Origin: Pseudomonadota bacterium
Lineage (GTDB): Bacteria; Pseudomonadota; Alphaproteobacteria; Rhizobiales; Xanthobacteraceae
Direction of reading: 5' to 3'
DNA length: 10,143 bases
Assembly: GCA_023432885.1 (NCBI GenBank)
Contig: JAEZEU010000413.1
Span: 1 to 10,143 of the forward strand
Made by a program: the position numbers and the translations under genes. Positions 1-7,167 of this stretch are shown here, piece after piece (positions within the stretch are counted from its first letter, which is position 1; each line of letters opens with the position of its first letter). The notes under the pieces are model-generated. The model was given only the letters and a program-made list of their open reading frames with translations, was not told the origin of the DNA and made no database searches.

Positions 1-136
1 CGTCGGGCGGCAAAAGGCCATCCAGGATGAAATGCCGCGTAGAAGTGCCGGTCGGATTGTTCCACTGCTCGCGGATTGTCTCGCGCTCGTCGTCGAGTTT
101 CTTGAGGATCAATGCGATCAGCTCGCGCTTTTCCAT
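1..136 (-). CDS. 5' fragment of a possible 2OG-Fe(II) oxygenase, cut by the window edge
   Basis: The first 45 codons of a minus-strand gene are visible; the rest lies beyond the left edge. The frame is open throughout and begins MEKRELIALILKKLDDER. The ATG at 136 is supported by an AGGGGA ribosome binding site five bases upstream; the nearby ATG at 141 is in another frame and hits a stop within eight codons. The N-terminus looks like a short charged helix, followed by TRHFILDGLLPPD near residues 34-45. That segment resembles the opening strand of prolyl-4-hydroxylase-like 2-oxoglutarate/Fe(II) oxygenases, where a form like RHFvLDdlLP is common. The HxD...H iron ligands would lie outside the window, so the family call is tentative. 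It follows the glycosyltransferase after 50 bp on the same strand and is probably its operon partner. I am fairly sure it is a gene and unsure of the product. Confidence 0.55.
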   Translation of the reverse strand, partial: MEKRELIALILKKLDDERETIREQWNNPTGTSTRHFILDGLLPPD

Positions 137-186
137 TTCATTCCCCTTTGTCCAGGCTGCAACCGTTTAGCAAGTGCCCGCCGGCA

Positions 187-969
187 TTACAACTTGTTGG
201 CAACTCGGCGAGCGGTTCCGTATCGGCCAAGGGCTGCCAAGCGGCGCCGGCGGGCGGAGAGTTCGACCAAACTGCGGGCGAGAATCCACCGCGACCAAAG
301 CTTCTGCGACAACCTCCTGCTCGAAACGGTGCTGGTGGCATTGTTGTCATGCTTGCGCTTTCGCAAGGTCTTCTCGTCGATGTGCAGATTGGAACCGATC
401 AAATTGGCCGCCAAGGGAATCCAATGGTCGTGCGATTCCACATAGGCGGGAAACGGCATGATCAATGGCACCAGTTCACGCCGGAACGCCTGAGCGCAGC
501 CGAAATACGTCGTCCTGCCGACGAAGATGTCGATGATGTTCGTGAGATGATGTTTCGATTTCGCGGAAGACACTCCATCGAAGGCAACCTCCAGGGGATG
601 CTCCGATGCGTCCATCCACTCGAAATTCGTACTTATCAGATCAGCACCCGATTCCCTCAACCGGGTAACCATAAGCGCGGCTCGGCCCGGCAGCCAGATA
701 TCGTCTTGGTCGGCCAGGAAGATCACATCGCCCCTCGCCAGCTCGATCGCCTTGCCGAATGAGAATACTTCCCGGTGGTTGACAGGATTGCGAATTACCT
801 TAATGCGACGGTCGCCCATGCTCTCGATCACCTCGACCGTGCGATCCTTCGAGCAATCATCCACGACAATGACCTCGTCATCGGGGCCGAGTTCGTCGAG
901 GATGGAGCGCAGTTGTCTTTCAACATACAACTCGCCCTGATAGGTTGCCATGCAAACGCTTAAAATCAT
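187..969 (-). CDS. Family 2 glycosyltransferase, possibly a rhamnosyltransferase
   Basis: A 260-residue GT-A fold enzyme predicted to transfer a sugar from a nucleotide-sugar donor to a growing lipid-linked glycan at the cytoplasmic membrane face. The N-terminus MILSVCMATYQGE is the usual first strand and nucleotide-binding loop of GT2. VVDD (residues 35-38) binds the nucleotide, and ADQDDIW (86-92) carries the metal-binding DxD-type motif. DHW at 181-183 fits the catalytic-base position, and LRKRKHDNN (202-210) resembles the YRxHxxN element of rhamnosyltransferase-like GT2 proteins. The last 25-30 residues are very basic and may lie on the membrane. The ATG at 969 has AAGGAA about eight bases upstream. 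It is divergent from the flippase gene, with a 38-bp gap. A rhamnose donor is an inference from the motif style and the nearby rfbCDA genes; the substrate cannot be read from the sequence. Confidence 0.88.
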   Translation of the reverse strand: MILSVCMATYQGELYVERQLRSILDELGPDDEVIVVDDCSKDRTVEVIESMGDRRIKVIRNPVNHREVFSFGKAIELARGDVIFLADQDDIWLPGRAALMVTRLRESGADLISTNFEWMDASEHPLEVAFDGVSSAKSKHHLTNIIDIFVGRTTYFGCAQAFRRELVPLIMPFPAYVESHDHWIPLAANLIGSNLHIDEKTLRKRKHDNNATSTVSSRRLSQKLWSRWILARSLVELSARRRRLAALGRYGTARRVANKL

Positions 970-1007
970 TCACAGCTTCCTTGCCGCTTAGACCGCGAGA
1001 TTAATGG
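970..1007. promoter_or_regulatory. Short divergent spacer between the glycosyltransferase and flippase genes
   Basis: Only 38 bp separate the two divergent start codons. The spacer holds the glycosyltransferase ribosome binding site (AAGGAA on the minus strand) and little else. There is not enough room for two complete promoters, so promoter elements for each gene must lie partly inside the 5' end of the other, or transcription comes from further away. TAAAAT at 961-966 on the plus strand resembles a -10 hexamer, but I see no good -35 at the right spacing (TTGCCA at 945-950 is too close). I therefore name no promoter with confidence. Confidence 0.3.
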
Positions 1008-2393
1008 ATGAACTCGCGAACGCCAATACGAGGCCAGGCCTGGCTCGCAGGCCGCCGCAAGCTGGCGGCCGCGAGTGCGCTTTCGATGCAGGTGACGGGC
1101 GCAGCTCTTTCATTCCTGGCTACACTTCTCGTCGCCAAGCTGATCGGCGTAACCGGGCTTGGCTTGTTCTTTCTGAGCATCACCGTGGTCGAGATAGGCG
1201 CGACGGTCGCCCGGCTGGGTCTCGAAGGTGCCGCCTTGAAGTCGATTGCCATCGCCCGCGATTCGGACGATCGAGCCATGATGGCCACCCTCTATCGCAG
1301 GTGCGCCGGAATAGGTGCGGTATCCGCCATTGTCACCGCCCTGCTGGCCTGCCTTCTCGCGCATCTGATCTCGACCGTCGCAGCTAGCTCCCCTGATTTT
1401 CTCGCGCAAGTACCCTTGCTGGCGTATGCGCTTGTTCCCGTGACCCTTCTGCCGATACAGACCGAAGCTCTAAAGGCAACCGGGCGGCCGGCAGCCGCCG
1501 CCTTCTTTCAAACCGTGTTCCCGCAAGGAATGCTGCTGCTGTTCAGCGCCGTTCTGGCATGGCACGGCCTTGCCTCGATAAAGCTCATCCTGACCGCCTA
1601 TGCGCTGGCATTCAGCCTTGCAGTTGTCGCGTCGGCGATACGCTGGGCTTCGATCGTGGAGAAATTCTGGCTTAAATCCGTCGTATCTTCGCGCGCGCTG
1701 CTGCAAACCAGCATGCCGATGCTCGCGGTGAGCAGCCTTAATCTGGCCATGGCCTGGACGGACACCCTTGCCCTAGGACTGTTTTCAAGTGCCGATCAGG
1801 TCGGGCTTTACGGCGTAGCGCTACGGATCGCGTCGACAACCGCCTTCGTTTTGACGGCCGCGAACAGCGTCGTAGCCCCCGAGTTTGCCGCGCTCCATGC
1901 CGGCGGAAGGCATGCTGATCTCGAACGATTGGTTCAACGCAGCGCGTTTTGGGTGCTCATCGTCGCCTCACCCATGATCCTCGTTTTCCTCGTCTTCCCT
2001 GCAGAGATACTATCCCTATTTGGGGAGCCGTTTGTGGTCGGCTCGTGGCCGTTGCGCATTCTGGCGTTGGCGCAACTCGTCAACGTTGCCACTGGACAGG
2101 TCGTGCCCCTGCTGATTATGACCGGCCATGCCAACGCGATGAGAAACAATCTCGCCCTTGCCGCGGTGCTGAACGTTGCTGGCAACCTGGCGCTGGTTCC
2201 CTCGCTGGGAGCGCTCGGCGCCGCCATCAGCACCGCATTCTGTATCGCGTTGACGAGAATTGTGGCTTGGCGGCACGCTCGCCACAAACTCGGAATCGGA
2301 GTGTTCGGGTACCTGAACCTGCGCGCGCCCCGGTCCACGAACGAGGCGTCGCATGTGACGAAACAAAAAGACACTCGTTCCCGACCGAACTAG
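1008..2393 (+). CDS. Polysaccharide flippase-like membrane protein (MOP superfamily, Wzx/RfbX type)
   Basis: A 461-residue polytopic membrane protein with many hydrophobic stretches, the usual length for Wzx/RfbX or PST-type oligosaccharide flippases. These move the undecaprenyl-linked repeat unit across the inner membrane. The N-terminal region is typical of the family: a short basic head, then a hydrophobic helix from about residue 26 to 43, LIGVTGLGLFFL (45-56), and a polar pattern with GLEGAALK (71-78). AWTDTLALGLFSSADQVGLYG in the middle matches the conserved flippase segment around a D-x-hydrophobic-LG-F motif. The tail after about residue 425 is hydrophilic. The ATG at 1008 has only a weak GCGAG-like site upstream; a second ATG at 1004 is out of frame. 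The stop is 19 bp before the sulfotransferase start, which implies co-transcription and suggests the exported unit is the sulfated one. Confidence 0.85.
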   Translation: MNSRTPIRGQAWLAGRRKLAAASALSMQVTGAALSFLATLLVAKLIGVTGLGLFFLSITVVEIGATVARLGLEGAALKSIAIARDSDDRAMMATLYRRCAGIGAVSAIVTALLACLLAHLISTVAASSPDFLAQVPLLAYALVPVTLLPIQTEALKATGRPAAAAFFQTVFPQGMLLLFSAVLAWHGLASIKLILTAYALAFSLAVVASAIRWASIVEKFWLKSVVSSRALLQTSMPMLAVSSLNLAMAWTDTLALGLFSSADQVGLYGVALRIASTTAFVLTAANSVVAPEFAALHAGGRHADLERLVQRSAFWVLIVASPMILVFLVFPAEILSLFGEPFVVGSWPLRILALAQLVNVATGQVVPLLIMTGHANAMRNNLALAAVLNVAGNLALVPSLGALGAAISTAFCIALTRIVAWRHARHKLGIGVFGYLNLRAPRSTNEASHVTKQKDTRSRPN

Positions 2394-2412
2394 TGCGAAG
2401 CTAGGAGACGCC

Positions 2413-3285
2413 ATGCGCGACCCTGTCATCTTTATCGGAATGCATCGCTCCGGGACCAGCATGCTTGGGCGGATGCTCGAGGAACTGGGTGTCTTTTTTG
2501 GAGCCAGCAAGGACATCAATAACGAGGCGTTGTTCTTTCAGGAACTGAACGAATGGTTGCTCGGGCAATGCGGCGGACGCTGGGATTACCCCACGCCGTT
2601 CAATCAGTATTTCTGGCGGAACCAGGACGTCATCAAATGGACCGAGGTCTATCTTCGCAACCTCCTTGCTAGCCCTCGCGCCGTCCAATTTCTTGGCGTG
2701 AGACGGTTTCTTTCAGGCGGGATGCGATCCCTGGAAGAGCCTTGGGGCTGGAAGGATCCGCGATCGACCTTCACGCTGCCGATTTGGCTGCGTGTCTTTC
2801 CGAATGCAAAGGTCGTATCGATCGAGCGAAATGGCGTGGACGTCGCCCAATCGCTTCGAACCCGCGAGCTGGCGTACCTGAACGGTGCTTCGGCTTTCTA
2901 TCGTAAGTACCGCTGGACGTTCTTTCTCCACCTACGTCGCAGTGGCTTCGCCCACTCGCCGCGCTGCCTCGCGCTCGAGGACGCTTTCTCGCTCTGGGAA
3001 GAATACACGGCACAAGCCGACAAGATGATCGCGCAGCTGCCCGCGGAGAGGGTATTGGCGCTTCGCTACGAGAAGGTGCTGGCCAATCCGGTCAAGTGGC
3101 TCAGCGAAACCGCGGCTTTCTGCAAGCTTGAGGTAGAGCCGGCCCAGATCGAGCGCGCGGCGCGAAACATCAAGGCGGATCGCGCGCAGGCCTACCAGTC
3201 CGACACGGACCTCGCCCGCTTCGCTGCTGCACACGCGACAGCGCTCAGCGCTCGCGGCTACGCTGCCTCAGAAACCGCGGAGTAG
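2413..3285 (+). CDS. Sulfotransferase family protein (PAPS-dependent)
   Basis: A 290-residue soluble protein that should transfer the sulfuryl group from PAPS to an acceptor, here plausibly a glycan. The 5'-phosphosulfate-binding loop is seen at residues 9-16 (GMHRSGTS), right after the first strand VIFI. WKDPR (113-117) and the strand VVSIERNGVDVAQSL (134-148) form the 3'-phosphate-binding region, with Arg139 and Ser147 as expected ligands. RYEKVLANP (218-226) is the usual late segment of the fold. There is no signal peptide or membrane helix, so it should act in the cytoplasm, before export. The ATG at 2413 has AGGAG five bases upstream. It follows the flippase by 19 bp and converges on cysNC, whose product makes PAPS. 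It belongs to the broad family that also contains rhizobial NodH-like enzymes, but I cannot assign the acceptor and see no specific NodH signature. Confidence 0.85.
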   Translation: MRDPVIFIGMHRSGTSMLGRMLEELGVFFGASKDINNEALFFQELNEWLLGQCGGRWDYPTPFNQYFWRNQDVIKWTEVYLRNLLASPRAVQFLGVRRFLSGGMRSLEEPWGWKDPRSTFTLPIWLRVFPNAKVVSIERNGVDVAQSLRTRELAYLNGASAFYRKYRWTFFLHLRRSGFAHSPRCLALEDAFSLWEEYTAQADKMIAQLPAERVLALRYEKVLANPVKWLSETAAFCKLEVEPAQIERAARNIKADRAQAYQSDTDLARFAAAHATALSARGYAASETAE

Positions 3286-3297
3286 AAGCGACGCGCG

Positions 3298-5172
3298 TCA
3301 AGGCGCGGCGATGACTTGACGTTCGATCAATGCGTTAACGACGCGCTCAGCGGACTGCTTGGCCGTGTCGACGAATGTGTTGAGATGCACCTCCGGCCCT
3401 TCCGGGGATTCGTAAGGAGCGTCGAAACCAGTGAAGTTCTTGAGCTTCCCGGCCTTGGCCTTGGCGTACAATCCCTTGGGGTCGCGCCGGACGCATTCAT
3501 CGATCGGCGCATCGACAAACACCTCGATAAACTCGCCCTCGCCGACCAGGTTTCGTACCGCGGCCCGCTCGGCGCGGTAGGGCGAGATGAACGAGCACAG
3601 CACGATCAGTCCCGCCTCGGTCATCAGCTTCGCCACCTCGCCCGCCCGGCGGATATTCTCGACGCGATCGGCTTCGGTGAAGCCGAGATCGCGGTTGAGT
3701 CCGTGCCGCACATTGTCGCCGTCGAGCAGCATCGTATGGTGCCCCATCGCGTGAAGCCGCTGCTCGACCATGTTGGCGATGGTCGACTTGCCCGCGCCGG
3801 ACAACCCGGTAAACCAGACGATCGCCGCCTGTTGCCGCTTCAGCGACATCCGCGCCTGCTTATCGATCAATAGCGGCTGCCAATGCAGGTTGGTGCCGCG
3901 GCGCAGGCCGAAATCTATCATTCCCGCACCGACCGTGTGGTTTGTGAACCGGTCGATGATGATGAAGCTCCCGGTCCGCCGGTTTTCCGCGTAGGGATCG
4001 AATGCAACGGGCATGCCGGTGGCGAGATTGCAGACGCCGATGTCATTGAGCGCGAGCGTGTGCGCGGCGAGATGCTCACGCGTGTTGACGTCGATCTTGT
4101 ACTTGATGCCGGTGACGGTCAGCGCCGTGGTCCGGGTTCCGATGCGGGCCAGATAGTTGCGGCCGGGCACCAGATCGTGGTCGCTCATCCAGATCACATG
4201 CGCGGCAAACTGGTCCGATATTTCCGGGCGCGAAGTCGGACTGACCAGAATGTCGCCACGTGCAATGTCGAGTTCGTCCTCGAGCGTGATCGTGATCGCC
4301 TCGCCGGCCCCCGCGGCAGCCAGCGGCCCGTCATGGGTCAGAAGCTGCCTGACCCGCGAACTCTTGCCGGACGAGGCCACGACGACCGGCTCGCCCGCGG
4401 CGATCGCGCCGGAGACCACAGTCCCGGCATAGCCGCGAAAATCGAGATTGGGCCGGTTCACCCATTGCACCGGAAAGCGGAACGGCCGGTCTGCGGCTTC
4501 CGCCTCGACCTCGACCGTCTCAAGGTAATCGAGCAGCAGCGGTCCGTCGTACCACGACATGTTTCCGCGCCGGGTGATGTTGTCACCCTGGCGGGCGGAG
4601 ATCGGGATCGGCGTAATCGTTCGGAAGCCGAGTTGGGCGTTGAATGCCGTGTAGTCCGCGACGGTACGCCTGAACGTCCCCTCGTCATAGCCGACGAGGT
4701 CCATCTTGTTCACGGCCAGCAGCACATCGCGGATGCCCAGCAGCGAGCAGATCAGGGAGTGCCGGCGCGTCTGCACCAGCACACCCTTGCGGGCGTCGAT
4801 CAGGATGACGGCGAGCTCGGCATTGGAAGCCCCGGTCGCCATATTGCGCGTGTACTGCTCGTGGCCGGGCGTGTCGGCGACGATGAAGGAGCGCCGTGGC
4901 GTCGTAAAGAAGCGGTAGGCCACGTCGATCGTGATGCCCTGCTCGCGTTCGGCCTCCAGGCCGTCGACCAGGAGCGCAAAGTCGATATCGTCCCCAACGG
5001 TGCCATGACGTTCGGAATCCTTGGCCAAGGCCGAAAGCTGGTCCTCGAAGATCAGTTTCGAGTCGTGAAGCAGGCGGCCAATCAGTGTCGACTTGCCGTC
5101 GTCGACCGATCCGCAGGTGATGAAGCGAAGCAGATCCCTGCTTGGCGGATTCTGCATTGAAGCCGGGGACAT
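3298..5172 (-). CDS. cysNC: Bifunctional sulfate adenylyltransferase subunit 1 / APS kinase
   Basis: A 624-residue fusion of two consecutive steps of sulfate activation. The N-terminal half is the GTPase subunit of ATP sulfurylase: P-loop GSVDDGKST at 21-29, switch I EQGITID at 77-83, DTPGH at 100-104 and NKMD at 155-158, followed by beta-barrel domains. From about residue 446 comes APS kinase: P-loop GLSGAGKST at 456-464, DGDNVRHGLN at 484-493, FISPYR at 528-533 containing the expected phospho-acceptor serine, and GLYAKAKAG at 567-575. All key motifs of both halves look intact, so the product should make PAPS from sulfate together with CysD. The start is the ATG at 5172, overlapping the cysD stop by one base (TGATG); Met6 is an alternative. 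The same architecture is called NodQ in rhizobial nodulation loci. Its stop lies 12 bp from the end of the sulfotransferase gene. Confidence 0.96.
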   Translation of the reverse strand: MSPASMQNPPSRDLLRFITCGSVDDGKSTLIGRLLHDSKLIFEDQLSALAKDSERHGTVGDDIDFALLVDGLEAEREQGITIDVAYRFFTTPRRSFIVADTPGHEQYTRNMATGASNAELAVILIDARKGVLVQTRRHSLICSLLGIRDVLLAVNKMDLVGYDEGTFRRTVADYTAFNAQLGFRTITPIPISARQGDNITRRGNMSWYDGPLLLDYLETVEVEAEAADRPFRFPVQWVNRPNLDFRGYAGTVVSGAIAAGEPVVVASSGKSSRVRQLLTHDGPLAAAGAGEAITITLEDELDIARGDILVSPTSRPEISDQFAAHVIWMSDHDLVPGRNYLARIGTRTTALTVTGIKYKIDVNTREHLAAHTLALNDIGVCNLATGMPVAFDPYAENRRTGSFIIIDRFTNHTVGAGMIDFGLRRGTNLHWQPLLIDKQARMSLKRQQAAIVWFTGLSGAGKSTIANMVEQRLHAMGHHTMLLDGDNVRHGLNRDLGFTEADRVENIRRAGEVAKLMTEAGLIVLCSFISPYRAERAAVRNLVGEGEFIEVFVDAPIDECVRRDPKGLYAKAKAGKLKNFTGFDAPYESPEGPEVHLNTFVDTAKQSAERVVNALIERQVIAAP

Positions 5173-6107
5173 CAGAAATATCCCTCGCGCTTCTTCTTTT
5201 CCATCGAGGAGGCCTCATCGCTGTCGATCAGGCGGCCCTGCCGTTCGGAAACCGTCGCGGCCTGCATTTCCTCGACGATCTCCTGCAACGTCACCGCGCC
5301 GGACTCGATAGCGCCGGTCAGGGGATAGCAGCCAAGCGTGCGGAAACGCACGGTCCGCGTCTGCGGCCGCTCGCCCGGCTCCAGCGGCAGGCGCTCGTCA
5401 TCGACCATGATCCAGGCACCGCTGCGCTTCACCACCGGCCGGGGCTTGGCGAAATACAACGGTACGACGTCGATATTTTCGAGCATGATGTACTGCCAGA
5501 CATCGAGCTCGGTCCAGTTCGATAGCGGAAAGACGCGGATGCTTTCGCCTGCATTGATCCTCGTGTTGAAGAGATTCCACAGTTCCGGCCGCTGGTTGCG
5601 CGGATCCCAGGCATGTCCCTGTGAACGAAACGAAAAGATCCGTTCCTTTGCCCTGCTCTTCTCCTCGTCGCGGCGGGCGCCGCCAAAGGCGGCATCGAAG
5701 CCATGCAGGTCAAGCGCCTGTTTCAGCGCCTCGGTCTTCATGACGTGCGTGTGCAGCGACGAGCCGGACGCGATGGGACTGACGCCGTTCGCAACTCCCT
5801 GCTGGTTGACGTACACGATGAGGTTGACGCCAAGCCGCTCCGCCGTGCGGTCGCGGAACGCGATCATCTCGCGGAATTTCCAGGTCGTGTCGACATGCAT
5901 CAACGGAAACGGCAGCGGCGCGGGATAAAACGCCTTGATCGCGAGATGCAGCATCACGCTGGAGTCCTTGCCGATCGAATACAGCATCACCGGCTTTTTG
6001 AATTCGGCCACTACCTCGCGCATGATCTCGATCGACTCGGCCTCGAGCCGCTTGAGATGCTTCGGCAGTACATTCCGACCGATCGTCGCCGGCGATTCCA
6101 TCAGCAT
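5172..6107 (-). CDS. cysD: Sulfate adenylyltransferase subunit 2
   Basis: The 311-residue catalytic subunit of the heterodimeric ATP sulfurylase, which forms adenosine 5'-phosphosulfate (APS) from sulfate and ATP with energy coupling from the CysN GTPase. It is an ATP pyrophosphatase-fold protein: the PP-loop SIGKDSS lies at residues 44-50, and the conserved GGARRDEEKSRAKERIFSFR segment at 142-161. It ends with the family C-terminus KKKREGYF. Length matches the family. The start is the ATG at 6107 with GGGA about five bases upstream; the ATG two codons later (6101) is an alternative. The stop overlaps the cysNC start by one base, so translation of the two subunits is probably coupled. NodP is the symbiotic equivalent. 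Its place directly after rfbA ties sulfate activation to the sugar-nucleotide operon. Confidence 0.96.
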   Translation of the reverse strand: MLMESPATIGRNVLPKHLKRLEAESIEIMREVVAEFKKPVMLYSIGKDSSVMLHLAIKAFYPAPLPFPLMHVDTTWKFREMIAFRDRTAERLGVNLIVYVNQQGVANGVSPIASGSSLHTHVMKTEALKQALDLHGFDAAFGGARRDEEKSRAKERIFSFRSQGHAWDPRNQRPELWNLFNTRINAGESIRVFPLSNWTELDVWQYIMLENIDVVPLYFAKPRPVVKRSGAWIMVDDERLPLEPGERPQTRTVRFRTLGCYPLTGAIESGAVTLQEIVEEMQAATVSERQGRLIDSDEASSMEKKKREGYF

Positions 6108-6217
6108 CGATTTCCCGGTCCATGGCCCGAGTGCAACAGGCCGGTTGCGGTATGCGGCACCGTTTCATCGGTTGAGTGTTTCATGATGGCGTCCATGAGG
6201 AATTGGCGTAAAGTCGA
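6108..6217 (-). other. 110-bp gap between rfbA and cysD
   Basis: This is the longest non-coding interval in the window. Reading on the minus strand, I see no T-tract terminator behind rfbA and no clear sigma-70 promoter. It contains most of a 31-codon open frame (6196-6101, starting MDAIMKHSTDE) whose TGA overlaps the second possible cysD start (ATG at 6101) by one base. That little frame has no ribosome binding site, so I do not call it a gene. The interval could hold a secondary promoter for cysDNC, but nothing in it proves this. Confidence 0.3.
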
Positions 6218-7096
6218 TCAGAGCGGCGTGGTCTCGTCGGCGATTACCTGGAGATAGCGTCCATAGTCCGAGTTTCGCAGTTGTTGTCCGAGCCTCGCAA
6301 GGTCGTCGCGGCCGATGAAGCCCATCCGATAGGCGACTTCCTCGGGACAGCTCACCCGAAGTCCCTGACGCCTCTCCAGCGTCCGCACGAATTCCGACGC
6401 ATCCAGCATGGAGTCGGGCGTGCCGGTGTCGAGCCAGGCGAATCCGCGGCTCAATAACTCGACCTTGAGTTCGCCCATACGCAGATAGGTCGCGATTGCG
6501 TCGGTGATTTCCAGCTCGCCGCGAGCGGACGGCCGCAGGGACGATGCGAAGCCGGTGATGCGGTGGTCGAAGAAGTACAGCCCGGTCACGGCCCAGCGCG
6601 ACTTCGGTACCTTCGGCTTCTCGACGATCGAGACCGGGCGCCCCTGCGCGTCAAGTTCTATGACGCCATAGCGCGCGGGATCAGAAACCTGATAGGCAAA
6701 CACGGTCGCGCCGGCCGCTCTGGCACGCGCCGCGGCGAGCATCCTGGGCAAGCCATCGCCGTAGAAGATGTTGTCGCCGAGGATCAGCGCAGAGCTTTCA
6801 CCGCCCACGAAATCGGCGCCGATGATAAACGCCTGCGCCAGGCCTTCCGGCCGCGGCTGCTCGCGGTAGCTCATCCTGATGCCGAGATGATCGCCAGTGC
6901 CAAGCAGGTTCCTGAAGTGCGGAAGATCGTCCGGGGTCGAGATCAGCAATATGTCGCGGATTCCGGCCAGCATCAGCGTGCTGAGCGGATAATAGACCAT
7001 TGGCTTATCATAGACCGGAAGCAACTGTTTTGATACCGCGCGCGTCATGGGGTGAAGGCGCGTGCCACTGCCGCCGGCCAGGATGATACCCTTCAT
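6218..7096 (-). CDS. rfbA: Glucose-1-phosphate thymidylyltransferase
   Basis: A 292-residue nucleotidyltransferase, the first step of dTDP-L-rhamnose synthesis: glucose-1-phosphate plus dTTP gives dTDP-glucose and pyrophosphate. It shows the full RmlA signature set: GGSGTRL at residues 8-14, SKQLLPVYDKPMVYYPLS at 22-39, QPRPEGLAQAF at 80-90, the metal-binding LGDNIFYG at 106-113, EKPKVPKS at 159-166, GELEITD at 193-199 and WLDTGTPDS at 221-229. Length fits the family. The ATG at 7096 has GGAG about eight bases upstream. It lies 71 bp after rfbD and 110 bp before cysD on the same strand. RmlA enzymes are generally feedback-inhibited by dTDP-rhamnose; the sequence here does not show regulation directly. 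Confidence 0.96.
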   Translation of the reverse strand: MKGIILAGGSGTRLHPMTRAVSKQLLPVYDKPMVYYPLSTLMLAGIRDILLISTPDDLPHFRNLLGTGDHLGIRMSYREQPRPEGLAQAFIIGADFVGGESSALILGDNIFYGDGLPRMLAAARARAAGATVFAYQVSDPARYGVIELDAQGRPVSIVEKPKVPKSRWAVTGLYFFDHRITGFASSLRPSARGELEITDAIATYLRMGELKVELLSRGFAWLDTGTPDSMLDASEFVRTLERRQGLRVSCPEEVAYRMGFIGRDDLARLGQQLRNSDYGRYLQVIADETTPL

Positions 7097-7167
7097 GCAT
7101 CGGCTCCAGCTATTCTTCGCGGACGCATCGCATAAGGCGTGACCGTTGGCAATTGCGACTTGGGGTT

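Noticed and set aside
112..762. 216-codon plus-strand open frame opposite the GT2 gene
   Set aside because: Antisense shadow of a clear glycosyltransferase; no family-like features and no ribosome binding site of note.
961..966. TAAAAT as a -10 box for the flippase gene
   Set aside because: No -35-like hexamer at 16-18 bases upstream; the nearest candidate, TTGCCA at 945-950, is only ten bases away.
3296..3321. Inverted repeat as a bidirectional terminator
   Set aside because: A 7-base stem with a 12-base loop inside the 3' end of cysNC, and no run of T on either strand. Too weak to call.
3883..5160. 425-codon plus-strand open frame opposite cysNC
   Set aside because: It lies wholly antisense to a gene with perfect domain motifs, and its product is Arg/Asp/Gly-rich without recognisable features. 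Such frames are common opposite GC-rich genes.
2413..6107. A nodulation (nodH-nodPQ) locus
   Set aside because: Gene types match in part, but there is no nod box that I can see and no nodABC-like gene, and all neighbours are surface-polysaccharide genes. Polysaccharide sulfation is the simpler reading.
5703..6257. 184-codon plus-strand open frame opposite cysD
   Set aside because: Antisense to the conserved cysD frame and crossing its start; low-complexity charged product.
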